From CAYQTL01 sp964420405 (GTDB taxonomy: Bacteria; Acidobacteriota; Thermoanaerobaculia; Thermoanaerobaculales; Sulfomarinibacteraceae), in assembly GCA_964420405.1 (NCBI GenBank), contig CAYQTL010000095.1, forward strand, positions 1-13,792: a DNA stretch of 13,792 bases, in the 5' to 3' direction. Within the stretch, counting starts at the first letter, position 1. The number at the start of each line of letters is the position of its first letter. The notes beneath the pieces were generated by a model. It made no database searches. It was not told where the DNA came from and worked only from the letters and a program-made list of their open reading frames with translations. A program made the position numbers and the translations under genes. Positions 13,651 through 13,792 of this stretch are shown piece by piece.

Positions 13651-13792
13651 GGAAGCCGGCGCTACGGGACGCCGGCGCTACGGGACGCCGGCGCTACGGG
13701 GCGCCGGCGCTACGGGACGCTCGCGGCACGGGACGCTCGCGGCACGGGGCGCTCGCGGCACGGGACGCTCGCGGCGCGGAACGCTGGGGGTT
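13651..13792. repeat. 16-bp tandem array with two successive unit types
   Basis: Directly after the last hairpin arm, eight 16-bp units follow without interruption. Four are of type GG(A/G)(A/C)GCCGGCGCTACG (13651-13714) and four of type GG(A/G)CGCTCGCGGCACG (13715-13778), ending in a partial unit. The period stays exactly 16 while the core changes from CCGGCGCTACG to CTCGCGGCACG. The array is the right-arm tail of the repeat family amplified in tandem, and it runs to the window end. Confidence 0.85.

Noticed and set aside
13651..13778. CRISPR array
   Set aside because: The 16-bp units are contiguous with no spacers, and no cas genes are present; this is a tandem repeat.

Overview
The window is a high-GC bacterial chromosome segment, roughly 70% G+C by eye. 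It carries several secreted or envelope-directed proteins. Three of them end in a near-identical C-terminal tag of the form F-x-D-G-F-E-S-G-(D/G)-x3-W-S. From memory, that tag, together with GPP34, double-CDGSH and lectin-like jelly-roll proteins and hairpin repeats between genes, fits an environmental Acidobacteriota lineage (Thermoanaerobaculia or Holophagae relatives). The lineage is an inference. No rRNA, tRNA, prophage, insertion sequence or CRISPR array was seen. A run of exactly 100 N at 11590-11689 is a scaffold gap, so the order across it is only as good as the scaffolding.

Layout. Positions 1-180 are hairpin repeats. A promoter-like box and a 35-residue lysine-rich protein (387-494) follow. 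Next is a decayed ADP-ribosylglycohydrolase (661-1043), a second repeat tract, and a minus-strand jelly-roll protein with the C-terminal tag (1280-2010), whose signal peptide is split by a one-base frameshift. Divergent from it is a nucleoside or guanine deaminase (2338-2799). A minus-strand block follows: double-CDGSH iron-sulfur protein (3102-3341), a 633-residue secreted protein of six ~95-residue repeats with the tag (3431-5332), and a second double-CDGSH paralogue (5748-5987), with repeat tracts interleaved. Then come a secreted 261-residue jelly-roll-like protein (6398-7183, +), a GPP34 protein (7402-8085, -), a pectinacetylesterase/Notum-like esterase (8347-9837, +), and a TAXI-type solute-binding protein with an extra C-terminal membrane helix (10093-11373, +). 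After a repeat tract with the gap comes a longer paralogue of the 6398 gene with an added LamG domain and the tag (11884-13341, +). The window closes in a repeat tract and a 16-bp tandem array.

How it fits together. Genes are mostly single transcription units with strong Shine-Dalgarno sites rather than one operon. The export theme is clear: five proteins have signal peptides and one is membrane-anchored. Most are carbohydrate-binding-like or esterase folds, so cell-surface or extracellular polysaccharide handling is a reasonable inference but not proven. The most unusual structure is the repeat family. It is a two-hairpin composite element with a constant TTCCA/TGGAA loop and covarying stems. 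Its outer CCGTAGCGCC end supplies or abuts the stop codon of several genes.
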